Assembly: GCA_018058545.1 (NCBI GenBank)
Contig: JAGOZU010000011.1
Span: forward strand, 1-53,309
DNA length: 53,309 nucleotides
Direction of reading: 5' to 3'
From: Promineifilum sp.
GTDB lineage: Bacteria; Chloroflexota; Anaerolineae; Promineifilales; Promineifilaceae
Shown here: one piece after another, positions 6,425-15,360 of the stretch
Layout: each line of letters begins with the position of its first letter
Position numbering within the stretch: the stretch's first letter is position 1
Notes under the pieces: model-generated
The model's database searches: none
Told to the model about the DNA's origin: nothing
The model's input: only the letters and a program-made list of their open reading frames with translations
Program-made: the position numbers and the translations under genes

Positions 6425-9400
6425 TTACCTGCGAACAGCGGGCAGATAGGTCATGAAGTCACGCAGAACGAAGATACGGGCTTCATTGTCGGCCGGCGAG
6501 CCGGGGCCATACAGCCACAGGACGCCACGCTCGGTTGCGTTGAGCTGATCCTCATAATCGTCAAATGCGTAATCGACCGGGTCGGATTGCGCGTCCAGTT
6601 CGACATAGCCGGCATCGTCTTCACCGAATACGGTGAAGAACCGCTCGCCCAGAGGCACGATGTTCATTCCGGCGATGTAGTCTGTCACCGCACCGGAGTA
6701 GTATCCATCGACCGCGAGGACCTGAGCATCCATCGACGTCGTGAGGAGGTCGTCGGCGTCCATGCCGATCTGCTCGGCGCAGAACGTCAGCACTGTGTTG
6801 GCGCTGTTGGTGTTATGGGTGGTGAAGAAATATGCCGTCGCGTCGGAGGTCGCCACGTCCAGCACGTTCGTGACGTTTCTGGTGTCCGTCGGGAAGTTAA
6901 CGGGATAGTTGTAGACGGCGTAATCCACCGCACCATCCCCATCGACATCCAGATCGACCTCGAAGATCGCGCCCGGATTGGCCAGAGATTGCCGCTCCCA
7001 GGTGTTGACGGCAAAAGCCATCACAAACGAGTCATTGGCGCTACAGAACCCGGCGGGGACCGGGTAGGTCTGGACGCCGAAGTACTTCAGGTCGTTGACG
7101 ATCAGGTTAGAGCCGGGCTGTGTGGACTGGCCTAGTTGGGAGCTGATGCCGAGTAACGAAAAGGTATCGATGTAGGCCTCGGCCTTGCCCGCGTTTTGAA
7201 CGGTCTTGGCCTCCTCATCGACCTGCATATCGGCCGCGCCGCGCGGCAGCACATGCCAGGACATGTGGATATCGTTGTCGGATCGGCCTGCCTCGGTGAA
7301 CCGGATGTAGCCGTCGTACTCGTTGAACGTCAGGGTGGCCGGGTTGTTGCCCTGGCTGCCGCTGTTCATGACCCACGGGTGCAGCGCGTGCTCTTCGTTT
7401 TGCTCCACGGTCATCTCAACGGTGATGGTCGTGCTGCCGCCGGCCGGAACCGTGACCTGATCCGGCAAGGAGATCGCCACTTCGCCGCCTTCGTCATTGG
7501 CAAAGCGGTACTCAACCGAGGTGTCGTAGGTGATCTCTGCGGCCGAGTAGTTGTGGACGACGACGTCGCGCGACCATGAAGCGCCATCGGGGACGTCATG
7601 GAAGCCGAAGGACAACGAACCGGACTTGCTTTCGGCATCCCAGGCGGCGGCCGACGAAGCCACGGCGCGATCGACGCGAACCTCGCCCCCGCCGATGCGG
7701 GTGATCGGAGCCAACGCGCTGCCGGTCGGCGTCACATTATTGGCGATGTTGGTCTCGGCCGTGTTCATCAGAATCGCCTTGACCTCAGCCCAGGTGTAGC
7801 CCGGATTGGCCTGCATCACCAACGCTGCCGCGCCGGAGACCATCGGGGCCGCGCCGGACGTGCCGCCGAAGACGGTTGTGCCGTCGCCGGTGCCGTACTC
7901 GGCCGACAGCGATGCGCCAGGAGCGCCGATGTCGGGCTTCGACAGATTGGTCCCCATGCCCGGGCCGCGGCTGCTGGAGCCGACTATGCTTTGCACGAGA
8001 CTGATATTGTCGGCCGGGTCGAAGGCGACTGTGACGCCGCCGGCGACATTGGCCTTCAGCTTGGCGGCATCGGCCTGGGTGATGGTGAAGCCGGGGATGT
8101 CGTCGGCATAGTCACCGCCGCCGAAGGCGAAGATGTAGGGGTCGCCCGGAGCGACCATACCGATGATACCGGCCATGCCGCCGCCGTAGGCGATGTTATT
8201 GATCTTGACGCTGGCCGAGCAGGCGCCCCGGTCGACGTAGATGATCTTGCCGGTTAATGAGCCGGGCGGATATGGGGCATCAGCCGGGTCGACCGAATTA
8301 ACATCCTCGCCCAGCGAGCAGCCCAGCAGTTGGCCGCCCGCGCCGTCACCGTACTGGAGTGGCGCCTCGAGCTTGGCGGAGAATTCGCCGGACCATGGCT
8401 GATAACCGGCCTGATAGACCCCGGCGATGCTCTCGGGGGTCTTGACGGTCAGGACCGGCATGGAGGCCGAGGGCACGGCCGTCTGAGCCACAGCCAGAGC
8501 CGAGGGCGCGCCGGCGGGCGTGCCGTGGATGTAGGGCAGGTCGCCGCCGTTACCGGCCGAGGCGACCGTCAGAACGCCAACAGCGCTGGCGTTCTCGACC
8601 GCGAATGATGAGTCGTCGGCGATGGCGTCGCCCATGCTGCTGCCCAGGGACATGTTGATGATGTCCACCCGGTCATCCATGTTGCCGTCGCCGTTGGGGT
8701 CGAGGGCGAAATCCATACCCTGGAGCATGGCGATGCCCGAGCAGGAGGTGGAGACGGAGGAGCAGACCTTGACGGCATACAGATCGACGCCGGGGGCCAC
8801 GCCGGAGGCGCCGGGGGTGATGCCGCCGATGATGTCGCCGACATGTGTGCCGTGGCCGCCCTCAGGACCGGCATCCAATGGATCGGGATCAGGCTCTTCG
8901 GCCGTATTCGGCCAGTTCGAGCCTACGAAGTCATACCCGCCGACGACCTTGGCCGTTGGGAAGGTGCCTTCCTCGATGATCGTCGGGTCGTTGTTGAGGA
9001 ATTCATCGACATCACCGGAACCGCCGAAAGCGACGTGGGTGTAATCGATACCGCTATCGTTCACCGCGACCTTGATGCCGGTTCCGTCGAAGCCCAGGGC
9101 CTGGACGGCCGACGCGCCGATATAGGGCACGGTTTCCGACAGGTCCAACTCATAGTCGATGACCGGATTGATGGACTGGACGTTGGGGTTGCGGGCCAGC
9201 GCGCTGAGCGCGGAAGCGTCGATGTGCAGGAAGACCGCGTTCAGAGCCATGCGCGTGCGACCCATATCTTTGAAGTTCGCGTCGAGCGCGCGAGCCGCGG
9301 CGAGGACGCCGGCCTGCTGTGCGTCGATAGCGTCCAGCGCGGCTGTCGCGTCGGCTGAACGCTCGCCACGAGCGAAGCGCTCGGCCATCGACGGTTGGGT

Positions 9401-9652
9401 CAGGCGGACGACCACTCGCTGGGTGCCGGTGGCGTCGACTAGACCGCGATTGAGCTTGAACGGGGAGGCGACGTTTTCGCGGGTGATGGGCGCATCCAGT
9501 TTCGCGTCCGTGAGGTACGCGGGAAGCGCCCGTTGGCTGGAGTTGCCCGGGCCAGGCCGAGAGGTGCTCTGGGCCAGAGCGATGGAAGCTGTCAGGGCCA
9601 TCAGACTCAGGATGGTCAACAGCTTGAGAGTTCGCTTCATAGAGGTTTTCAT
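6425..9652 (-). CDS. Secreted subtilisin-like serine protease (S8) with PA domain
   Basis: A large exported protease of about 1075 aa. A signal peptide covers about residues 1-28 (KRTLKLLTILSLMALTASIA, then AQS). An I9-like propeptide follows (about 75-170). The S8 catalytic triad is visible: Asp199 in VNDSGIDY, His267 in GGHGTHVGD and Ser599 in GGTSGAAP; the oxyanion Asn is in ASAGNGGD. A PA domain is inserted at about 400-550, as in cucumisin-type subtilases, and a Fn3/Ig-like C-terminal region follows. ATG 9652 has GAGG 12 nt upstream; the ATG at 9670 is an alternative. It probably degrades extracellular protein for nutrition. It is a single gene with its own promoter and a hairpin at 6320. 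Confidence 0.93.
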   Translation of the reverse strand: MKTSMKRTLKLLTILSLMALTASIALAQSTSRPGPGNSSQRALPAYLTDAKLDAPITRENVASPFKLNRGLVDATGTQRVVVRLTQPSMAERFARGERSADATAALDAIDAQQAGVLAAARALDANFKDMGRTRMALNAVFLHIDASALSALARNPNVQSINPVIDYELDLSETVPYIGASAVQALGFDGTGIKVAVNDSGIDYTHVAFGGSGDVDEFLNNDPTIIEEGTFPTAKVVGGYDFVGSNWPNTAEEPDPDPLDAGPEGGHGTHVGDIIGGITPGASGVAPGVDLYAVKVCSSVSTSCSGIAMLQGMDFALDPNGDGNMDDRVDIINMSLGSSMGDAIADDSSFAVENASAVGVLTVASAGNGGDLPYIHGTPAGAPSALAVAQTAVPSASMPVLTVKTPESIAGVYQAGYQPWSGEFSAKLEAPLQYGDGAGGQLLGCSLGEDVNSVDPADAPYPPGSLTGKIIYVDRGACSASVKINNIAYGGGMAGIIGMVAPGDPYIFAFGGGDYADDIPGFTITQADAAKLKANVAGGVTVAFDPADNISLVQSIVGSSSRGPGMGTNLSKPDIGAPGASLSAEYGTGDGTTVFGGTSGAAPMVSGAAALVMQANPGYTWAEVKAILMNTAETNIANNVTPTGSALAPITRIGGGEVRVDRAVASSAAAWDAESKSGSLSFGFHDVPDGASWSRDVVVHNYSAAEITYDTSVEYRFANDEGGEVAISLPDQVTVPAGGSTTITVEMTVEQNEEHALHPWVMNSGSQGNNPATLTFNEYDGYIRFTEAGRSDNDIHMSWHVLPRGAADMQVDEEAKTVQNAGKAEAYIDTFSLLGISSQLGQSTQPGSNLIVNDLKYFGVQTYPVPAGFCSANDSFVMAFAVNTWERQSLANPGAIFEVDLDVDGDGAVDYAVYNYPVNFPTDTRNVTNVLDVATSDATAYFFTTHNTNSANTVLTFCAEQIGMDADDLLTTSMDAQVLAVDGYYSGAVTDYIAGMNIVPLGERFFTVFGEDDAGYVELDAQSDPVDYAFDDYEDQLNATERGVLWLYGPGSPADNEARIFVLRDFMTYLPAVRR

Positions 9653-9696
9653 GATCAAGTTTTGCCTCATTCTGTGAAATTGGTTGTGTGAGATCG

Positions 9697-9725
9697 ATCT
9701 AACATTTTCCCCGGCATGCCGTCAG
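9697..9725 (-). promoter_or_regulatory. Candidate promoter of the subtilase gene
   Basis: Minus strand: CTGACG (9720-9725), 17-bp spacer, TTAGAT (9697-9702), four of six consensus matches in each hexamer. The predicted +1 is near 9690, about 20 nt before the Met at 9670. Confidence 0.4.
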
Positions 9726-10070
9726 GCATTGATGACCGGGATGCGGGGACTGATTCGACACTATAGATCCTGTTCGGTTCGGCAGCACCTCCTTGCTCCT
9801 TGAGCTACATAAGCCTTGCATCCGGGAGGGCGAGCGAAGGCGAATGTCTGAGCGGCATAATCCACTTCCGAATCAAATTACCGGCCAAGCATAAAAAGGG
9901 GAGTTGTTATGGTTAGGTTATATGGATATGCATGACAAGCAGATGATGGATCTTCGTGGTTTCTGCGAGTTTCATCTTACCTCACTCGCCGGATGTCAAC
10001 AACTATTAATGGGGACAAAAAAGGGGCATTTTCGGTCAGTGCAGCTGCATGATCGTGATCGGCCGTCTTC

Positions 10071-10098
10071 TGGACACCATCCAAAACAATCGTACAAT
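10071..10098 (+). promoter_or_regulatory. Candidate promoter of the ECF transporter operon
   Basis: TGGACA (10071-10076), 16-bp spacer, TACAAT (10093-10098). The predicted +1 is about 10105, leaving a leader of about 125 nt before the first start codon at 10230. Confidence 0.55.
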
Positions 10099-10107
10099 TC
10101 AGACACA

Positions 10108-10199
10108 GGGCGTTGATGGCGCTTGCGGCGCCTGATTCGCGATCAACTATCGCACGCCCGAAGAAATTATCGCGCCGCCGGCTGCTTTCGGCCCGGCGG
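10108..10199 (+). promoter_or_regulatory. Structured 5' leader of the ECF operon (possible riboswitch, class not recognised)
   Basis: The leader can fold into nested helices: GGGCG (10108-10112) with CGCCC (10155-10159), TTGAT (10113-10117) with ATCAA (10142-10146), and GGCGC (10118-10122) with GCGCC (10128-10132). A separate 7-bp hairpin follows: CCGCCGG (10175-10181) with CCGGCGG (10193-10199). The ribosome site GAGGAGG lies after it. The sequence does not match the TPP, FMN, cobalamin, purine or preQ1 consensus as I know them. Confidence 0.35.
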
Positions 10200-10229
10200 A
10201 ACCACTGTTCTTCGAGGAGGTTGGAGAAA

Positions 10230-10820
10230 ATGGAACGTTTGAAACGCGACTTCAGCACGATATCGTTGGCCATGATCCCGGTGGCGATCGCCATCAATAT
10301 CGTCGTCGGTCAAATCGTGAAAGTCCTCAAGCTGCCGCTTTATCTGGATTCGATCGGCACGGTGTTCGTCGGCGCCGTCGCCGGCCCCTGGGTCGGCGCT
10401 CTGGCCGGCCTTCTTTCCAACATCGTTTGGGCGTTGATATTCGGCGACTTCACCAACACGGTTCCCTACGCGCCGGTTGCCGCGGCGATTGGCTTCCTGG
10501 CGGGCGTGTTCAGCAAGTACGGCTGGTTCAAGAGCTGGTGGAAAGCCGCCCTGGGCGGTGCGATCACCGGCGTTGTGGCCTCGCTGCTGTCCGCGCCGAT
10601 CACGTTCTACCTGTTTGGCGGCGTCGTCGGCACAGGCATGGACATCGTCACCGCCGCCTTCCGCAGTCAGGGATTCGGCATGCTGGCCGCGAACTTCATG
10701 CAAGGGCTGGCGACCGACCCGTTGGACAAGGCCATCTCTTTTCTGGTCGTTTATCTGATTTTGCGCGCACTGCCGTCGAGATATATCGACCGTTTCTCCA
10801 GGGCCGAAGATATTCGCTGA
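10230..10820 (+). CDS. ECF transporter S component (substrate unknown)
   Basis: A 196-aa integral membrane protein with about six hydrophobic helices. It is the substrate-binding subunit of an energy-coupling-factor importer. The segment LDSIGTVFVGAVAGPWVGALAGLLSNI (about 38-64) is typical of S components, in which Gly/Ala-rich helix faces contact the T subunit. The start at 10230 is set by GAGGAGG and GGAGAA just upstream; the in-frame Met at 10113 has no ribosome site. T and two A subunits follow, so this is a dedicated (group I) ECF set. The PfkB kinase at the end of the operon hints at a phosphorylatable substrate such as a nucleoside, sugar or vitamin precursor. That is inference. Confidence 0.85.
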   Translation: MERLKRDFSTISLAMIPVAIAINIVVGQIVKVLKLPLYLDSIGTVFVGAVAGPWVGALAGLLSNIVWALIFGDFTNTVPYAPVAAAIGFLAGVFSKYGWFKSWWKAALGGAITGVVASLLSAPITFYLFGGVVGTGMDIVTAAFRSQGFGMLAANFMQGLATDPLDKAISFLVVYLILRALPSRYIDRFSRAEDIR

Positions 10821-10940
10821 GTACCTGATCGAAAGGGTATCTCACTGGTGGAGCACGATCCGGACTTGACCGGTGAGCGTTTGACGCCCTCTATCACCGG
10901 CCAGGCCTTCGCGAAACAGGTGTGAAATCAGGGGTAGAGT

Positions 10941-11738
10941 ATGAGCGGCAGGTACGGCCTGTACGTTGAACGACAAACGGGAATCCACCGCCTCCATCCC
11001 CTGACCAAGCTCGTCTATGTGCTGGCTTGTCTGCTGGTGGGGTGGCTGATCCCGGGCGCCTGGTCGCCTTATTTCGTGTTGCTGATCGGGATCGTTCCGG
11101 TGTCCCTGGCGGGCGGGGTGTTGCCCCAGATCTTCCGGAATACGGTCAAGACGGTCGCGCCCTTTGCGCTCTCCCTGTTCATCATCCAGGGCTTGTTCTG
11201 GACGGGCGGCACGGTGGTGCAGCAGTTGGGGCCCTTCTCCCTGAAGGCCGAGGGGCTGTGGTTTGCCGTTCGCGGGACGGGCCGGATCCTCGTCGCCGTC
11301 AGCGGTTTCCTGTTTCTGAACTATACGACCCGCTCGGATGAGTTGATGCTGGCCCTCAGCCAGAAAGGGTTGCCCAACAGCATCTCGTATGTCGTCCTCA
11401 GCACGCTCCAGATCGTCCCGCGGTTTCAGCAAAAGGCGAACACCATCCTCGACGCCCAACGCAGCCGCGGGCTGGAGACGGAGGGCAGCTTTCTGGTCAG
11501 GACGCGGGCGCTCCTGCCCATGGTTCTGCCCCTGCTGCTGGGCAGCATCGTTGACATCGATGAGCGGGCCATCGCCCTCGAAGTGCGGGCTTTCGGCCGC
11601 CAGGGACCGCGCACCAGCCTCCTGACGCTGCGCGACACCGCCGGGCAACGGGGCGCTCGCTGGCTTATGGCCCTGGCGGTGGTTGTCGTGATCGGCTGGC
11701 GGCTCTGGCTGTGGCTGGCTCCGAGGTTCGCAGCGTGA
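10941..11738 (+). CDS. ECF transporter T component (EcfT)
   Basis: A 265-aa membrane subunit that couples the two ATPases to the S component. It begins with VERQTGIHRLHPLTKLVYVLACLLVGWL, a typical EcfT N-terminal region. The cytoplasmic coupling region includes the ANTILDAQRSRGLETEGS segment (about 168-185), whose A-x-x-S-R-G core is the family's ATPase-contact motif. Membrane helices lie at about 30-60, 75-110 and 130-155 and at the C-terminus. The stop codon TGA overlaps the GTG start of the next gene (GTGA), indicating translational coupling. Confidence 0.9.
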   Translation: MSGRYGLYVERQTGIHRLHPLTKLVYVLACLLVGWLIPGAWSPYFVLLIGIVPVSLAGGVLPQIFRNTVKTVAPFALSLFIIQGLFWTGGTVVQQLGPFSLKAEGLWFAVRGTGRILVAVSGFLFLNYTTRSDELMLALSQKGLPNSISYVVLSTLQIVPRFQQKANTILDAQRSRGLETEGSFLVRTRALLPMVLPLLLGSIVDIDERAIALEVRAFGRQGPRTSLLTLRDTAGQRGARWLMALAVVVVIGWRLWLWLAPRFAA

Positions 11739-12571
11739 TTCGACTCTCCAATGTCACCTATTCCTATCCACGGGGAACCGCGCCTGCGCTGAGCGATCTC
11801 TCGCTCGAGATTCCCGCGGGACAGTTCTGCGCCGTCATCGGGGCCAATGGCGCGGGCAAGACGACGCTCTGCGCGACGCTGGCCGGCTTTGTGCCCCACT
11901 TCTACCGCGGCGATCTCTCCGGCGATGTGACCGTGGCCGGGATCAACCTCCCCTTATCGTCGCCGGCCGAGATCGCCGGGACGGTCGGGCTGGTGTTCTC
12001 CAACCCGTTCAATCAGATCACCGGCGCGCGTTTCTCCGTCCGCGAGGAAGTAGCGTTCGGACTGGAGAACATGGCCGTGCCCGTGGCCGAGATGGAGTCG
12101 CGCATCGAAGAGATCTTGCGCTTCGTCGGGCTGGAAGGGCTGGGCGACCGCTCTCCCTACGCGCTGTCGGGCGGCCAGCAGCAACGGCTGGCCATCGCCT
12201 CGGTGCTGGTGATGCGGCCGAAAGTCATCGTCCTTGATGAGCCGACCTCGCAGCTGGACCCGGTCGGCTCGCGAGAGGTCTTCACCGTGCTGCGCGATCT
12301 GGCCGCGGCCGACGACGCGACCGTCTTCCTGGCCGAGCAAAAGCTGGAGTGGGTCGCTGCCTTCGCCGACCGGGTGATCGTGCTTCATCAGGGACGACTG
12401 GTGGCCGACGGACTGCCGGCCGAGATCCTGGCTTCGCCGGGCCTGGAGCGCTACGGTTTGGAGCCGACGCGCTATACCCAGGCGGCACGCGCCGCCCAGG
12501 CGGCCGGACTGCGCCACGCGGACGCTCCCTTGCCGGTCACGCTGGAGCAAGCTGTGGAGTTTTTCAGTTGA
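11735..12571 (+). CDS. ECF transporter ATPase A1, degenerate Q- and H-loops
   Basis: A 278-aa ABC ATPase. GTG 11735 overlaps the EcfT stop by 4 bp and has GAGG upstream. Walker A is GANGAGKTT, the ABC signature LSGGQQQR is canonical, and Walker B is VIVLDEPTSQLD. Two ATP-handling positions differ from the norm. The Q-loop reads VFSNPFNQ (Ser where Gln is expected in VFQNP), and the switch reads FLAEQKLEW (Gln where the His of TH or AEH is expected). Since the ATPases act as a pair, its own ATP site is probably weak, while its signature serves the partner's site. The stop TGA overlaps the TTG start of the next gene. Confidence 0.92.
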   Translation: MIRLSNVTYSYPRGTAPALSDLSLEIPAGQFCAVIGANGAGKTTLCATLAGFVPHFYRGDLSGDVTVAGINLPLSSPAEIAGTVGLVFSNPFNQITGARFSVREEVAFGLENMAVPVAEMESRIEEILRFVGLEGLGDRSPYALSGGQQQRLAIASVLVMRPKVIVLDEPTSQLDPVGSREVFTVLRDLAAADDATVFLAEQKLEWVAAFADRVIVLHQGRLVADGLPAEILASPGLERYGLEPTRYTQAARAAQAAGLRHADAPLPVTLEQAVEFFS

Positions 12572-13368
12572 ATCTGATCATCGATGACGTGAGTTTCACC
12601 TATCCCGCCGGGGCCGAGGCCTTGCGCGGGATTTCGCTGCACATCAGCGAGGGCGAGGCTGTTGCCATCGTCGGCGAAAACGGCGCGGGCAAGACGACGC
12701 TGGTGAAGCATTTCAACGGCTTGCTCAAACCCACCCGCGGCAACGTGACCGTGGGCGATTGGGACACCCGGACCCATACGGTGGCCAGGATGGCCGCTCG
12801 TGTCGGCTACGTCTTCCAGAACCCCGACGACCAGATCGTCGAGCGAACCGTGGCCGATGAAGTCGCCTTTGGGCCGCGCCGGCTGGGGCAATCGGAGGCC
12901 GACGTGGTGGCCAACAGCGCGGCGGCCCTGGCCATGGTCGAGTTGAGCGAAGAGGCGCAGACCCATCCCTACGATCTGAGCGCGCCGCAACGCAAGCTCG
13001 TTACGCTGGCCTCCGTGCTGGCCATGCGCACGCCGATCGTCATCTTCGACGAACCGACCATGGGGCAAGACGCGCGGGGCGTGGCCCTCATCGGCGCGAT
13101 CATCGAGGAGCTGAAGCGCGAGAAGCGCACGGTGATCATCATCACCCACGACATCGACTTTTGCGCCGCCCACTTCGAGCGAGTTGTGGCAATGGCCGAC
13201 GGCCGTGTGCTGATCGACGGCCCGGCGGCCGATGTGCTGACTCGCGCCGATCTGTTGGCCACGACCAACGTCGAGCCTCCGCAGCTCATTCGACTGGCCC
13301 AGGCGCTGGGGCTTTCGGCCGCGCCTTTGACCATTGATGGACTGATCGCCAATTTGCAAGGACAATAA
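12568..13368 (+). CDS. ECF transporter ATPase A2, degenerate signature motif
   Basis: A 266-aa ABC ATPase. TTG 12568 overlaps the A1 stop by 4 bp (TTGA), with GGAG upstream, and gives the expected N-terminus LNLIIDDVSFTYPAGAEALRG. Walker A GENGAGKTT, Q-loop VFQNPDDQ, Walker B VIFDEPTMGQD and the switch IITHDIDF are all canonical. The ABC signature is altered to LSAPQRK instead of LSGGQ. In an A1-A2 dimer this signature would close the A1 ATP site, which is itself degenerate, leaving one consensus and one degenerate site. Confidence 0.92.
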   Translation: MNLIIDDVSFTYPAGAEALRGISLHISEGEAVAIVGENGAGKTTLVKHFNGLLKPTRGNVTVGDWDTRTHTVARMAARVGYVFQNPDDQIVERTVADEVAFGPRRLGQSEADVVANSAAALAMVELSEEAQTHPYDLSAPQRKLVTLASVLAMRTPIVIFDEPTMGQDARGVALIGAIIEELKREKRTVIIITHDIDFCAAHFERVVAMADGRVLIDGPAADVLTRADLLATTNVEPPQLIRLAQALGLSAAPLTIDGLIANLQGQ

Positions 13369-13427
13369 CCGGAGCAGTTGCCAAGCATCCGCGGGCAAAA
13401 TTCTATACGTCACTCACAGGAGCTTCC

Positions 13428-14369
13428 ATGGTCATCATCCTTGGAGATATATTGGCGGACTACGCCATTCGAGTCGAACAGCTACGCATCGAGCCAAAGG
13501 ACTTGCAGCGCGTCTCCTATCTGGCCCTGGGACCGGGCGGGGCGTGTAATGTGGCGATCATGGCCTCCCATTTGGGGCTGTCGGTCAGTGCGTTGGGCGA
13601 GGTCGGCCACGATCTGTTCGGTGAGATCGTCCTGGAGGGACTGGTGGCTGAAGGGGTTGATGTCTCGCGCGTGATCGTAACCCCGGGAGCGCGTACGCCG
13701 GTGGCCAACGTGCTCGTCGATGAGCAAGGCGAGCCGGCCTATCTGGGTTTCCCCGGCAGCTTGCGGGTCATGACGATGCCCGATGAATGGCGGCCGTTCA
13801 TCGGCGAGGCTCAGGCGCTCTATACCGACGGCTGGGTTGACCAGGCGGACGAGGTGAACATCATCATGGAGGCGTTGCGGGTGGCCCACGAGGCAGGCGT
13901 GCCCTCGTTCTTTGATCCCGGTCCCGGCAATCCCAAGATCGATAACCGCTGGCATGTGGAGGCGGCCGCCTTGGCGACGGTTCTGCTGGCCACGGAGGAG
14001 GAGGCTCGCCGGTTGTCGGGCGAGGTCGATCCCGTCAACTCCGCGCGCAAGCTGTTGGACGGGGGCTGCCGCCTCGTCGTCATCAAGCGCGGCATGGCTG
14101 GCTGTTTCCTTTTGACGACCGACAAGCTCCATATCGCGCCGGGCCTGCCGGTCAACGCTCTGGATGCCACCGGCGCGGGCGACAGTCTGGGCGCGGCGGT
14201 GATGTACGGCTACCTCAACCGATTTGACCTGGAGAAGATGGGCGACTTGGGCAACGCCACCGGCGCGGCCAAGGTGTTGAAGCTGGGCACGGGCCACAAT
14301 ATGCCGACGGTGGCCGAAGTGAACGCCATGCTGGCCCGCTTCGGCTCGCGGGTCAAACTTGAGGATTAA
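13428..14369 (+). CDS. PfkB family carbohydrate/nucleoside kinase
   Basis: A 313-aa ribokinase-fold kinase. N-terminal VIILGDILADY and the GPGGACNVAIMASHLG segment (about 35-50) form PfkB signature 1. DATGAGDSLGAAVMYG (about 245-260) is signature 2, with the anion hole and catalytic Asp. The AGGAG ribosome site lies 8 nt upstream of the ATG. It follows the second ECF ATPase by 59 bp on the same strand, so it may phosphorylate and trap the imported compound. The substrate cannot be read from the sequence; ribokinase, fructokinase and nucleoside kinase groups all remain possible. Confidence 0.88.
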   Translation: MVIILGDILADYAIRVEQLRIEPKDLQRVSYLALGPGGACNVAIMASHLGLSVSALGEVGHDLFGEIVLEGLVAEGVDVSRVIVTPGARTPVANVLVDEQGEPAYLGFPGSLRVMTMPDEWRPFIGEAQALYTDGWVDQADEVNIIMEALRVAHEAGVPSFFDPGPGNPKIDNRWHVEAAALATVLLATEEEARRLSGEVDPVNSARKLLDGGCRLVVIKRGMAGCFLLTTDKLHIAPGLPVNALDATGAGDSLGAAVMYGYLNRFDLEKMGDLGNATGAAKVLKLGTGHNMPTVAEVNAMLARFGSRVKLED

Positions 14370-14408
14370 CAGCGTAATTCGCCGAACATGAAACCGGCGC
14401 AACGAGAG

Positions 14409-15239
14409 TTAGCGTTCGTAGCAGGTGAATTGCTGCCCCAGGCCGCCAAGCGCGTGGGGGTCGAAGTAGAGCGCGTTGAGGTGCAAGCCGATAGCCGGCT
14501 CCAGCGGGCCGCCCTCGACAAGGCTGCTGAACGGCCGGTCGCCCAACAGGCGATGGGCCGTGGTCACATACAGGCGGTCGATCATATTGTCGGCCAGCAA
14601 CAGGTGATGAACCTGCGGCCCGGTGGCCATATAGATAGTGCGATAGCCAAGTTCGCCCAGGGCGTCGATGGCGTCCTTGCCCGACACGGCTGATTCTCCG
14701 GCGATGGCGATATGGCCGCCCTCATCCTCCAGCCTGCGGCGACGTTCTTTATCGGCTGTGGCGTGGGTGATGATGGTGACTTTCCGGCCGGATTGCGTCA
14801 GAAACGGCGGGATAGTGAAATTGAGACTGTTGCTGACGATCGCCAGATCGGGATAGGCAGGCAGGCCGCGTTCGGCTCGCCAGCGGCCGAGATCTGCAAA
14901 GCGCGACTCGTCGTAGATGCGCAAAATTTCCTGGACCTTCCCTTCACCATATTCACGCAGATAGCGGCCGCTGCTGATGATGATATCCGACTGGGTAGCA
15001 AGCTCCTGGAACATCCGCCAGTCGCGGTCATTGACGGTGTCCTTGGGCACTACCATCCCCTTGTTGTCCCGTTGCGGCACGGCGATGCGGCCGTCGATGC
15101 TGACGATGTAGTTGGTGTAGACGAAGGGGCGGCCGAGGCGAGGGCCGAATTGCCGCAGATCGTGTTGCAGATACAGCCCCTCCAGGCTGACTTCCTGGGC
15201 GGGGATGGGGTAGAGTTGCCAGATGGTGTCGGTGTTCAT
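14409..15239 (-). CDS. RibD C-terminal domain / dihydrofolate reductase-like protein
   Basis: A 276-aa protein of the RibD_C reductase fold, which in riboflavin synthesis reduces the pyrimidine intermediate with NADPH. Recognisable blocks are RPFVYTNYIVSIDGRIAVP (about 45-63), with the S-x-D-G-R motif, ATQSDIIISSGRYLREYG (about 86-103), and the late nucleotide-binding EGG loop (SLVEGGPL). It has no deaminase domain, so it is not a full RibD. ATG 15239 has AGG at 8 nt; an upstream GTG at 15263 is possible. It converges with the PfkB gene. Its role is uncertain and need not be riboflavin synthesis. Confidence 0.78.
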   Translation of the reverse strand: MNTDTIWQLYPIPAQEVSLEGLYLQHDLRQFGPRLGRPFVYTNYIVSIDGRIAVPQRDNKGMVVPKDTVNDRDWRMFQELATQSDIIISSGRYLREYGEGKVQEILRIYDESRFADLGRWRAERGLPAYPDLAIVSNSLNFTIPPFLTQSGRKVTIITHATADKERRRRLEDEGGHIAIAGESAVSGKDAIDALGELGYRTIYMATGPQVHHLLLADNMIDRLYVTTAHRLLGDRPFSSLVEGGPLEPAIGLHLNALYFDPHALGGLGQQFTCYER

Positions 15240-15360
15240 GCCATTACCTGATGAAGACTGCACCCACCTGTTTCACAAATATTCCATGGTGCATCCCTGG
15301 AGATTGTGTCATCCATAATCAACCCCTCTACTGGAGCGGATGGATGATGAACAGGGATGC

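Larger units (their letters stand above)
9671..10229. other. Intergenic region between the subtilase and ECF operons
   Basis: A 559-bp divergent region. It holds the subtilase promoter (9697-9725) and, on the other side, the ECF promoter (10071-10098) with its structured leader. Between about 9730 and 10070 no gene, tRNA or recognised riboswitch was found. A 70-codon open frame at 9904-10116 lacks a ribosome site and family similarity and is not called. Confidence 0.6.

Noticed and set aside
9904-10116. 70-codon open frame in the region before the ECF operon
   Set aside because: No ribosome site, no recognisable family, and it overlaps the predicted ECF promoter.
9671-10229. Possible known riboswitch (TPP, FMN, cobalamin, preQ1) before the ECF operon
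   Set aside because: None of the conserved core sequences of these classes was found; only an unassigned structured leader is reported.
10821-10925. Open frame continuing 34 codons past the S-component stop
   Set aside because: The frame is open after the TGA but the peptide resembles nothing and no readthrough signal is visible; treated as the gap before EcfT.
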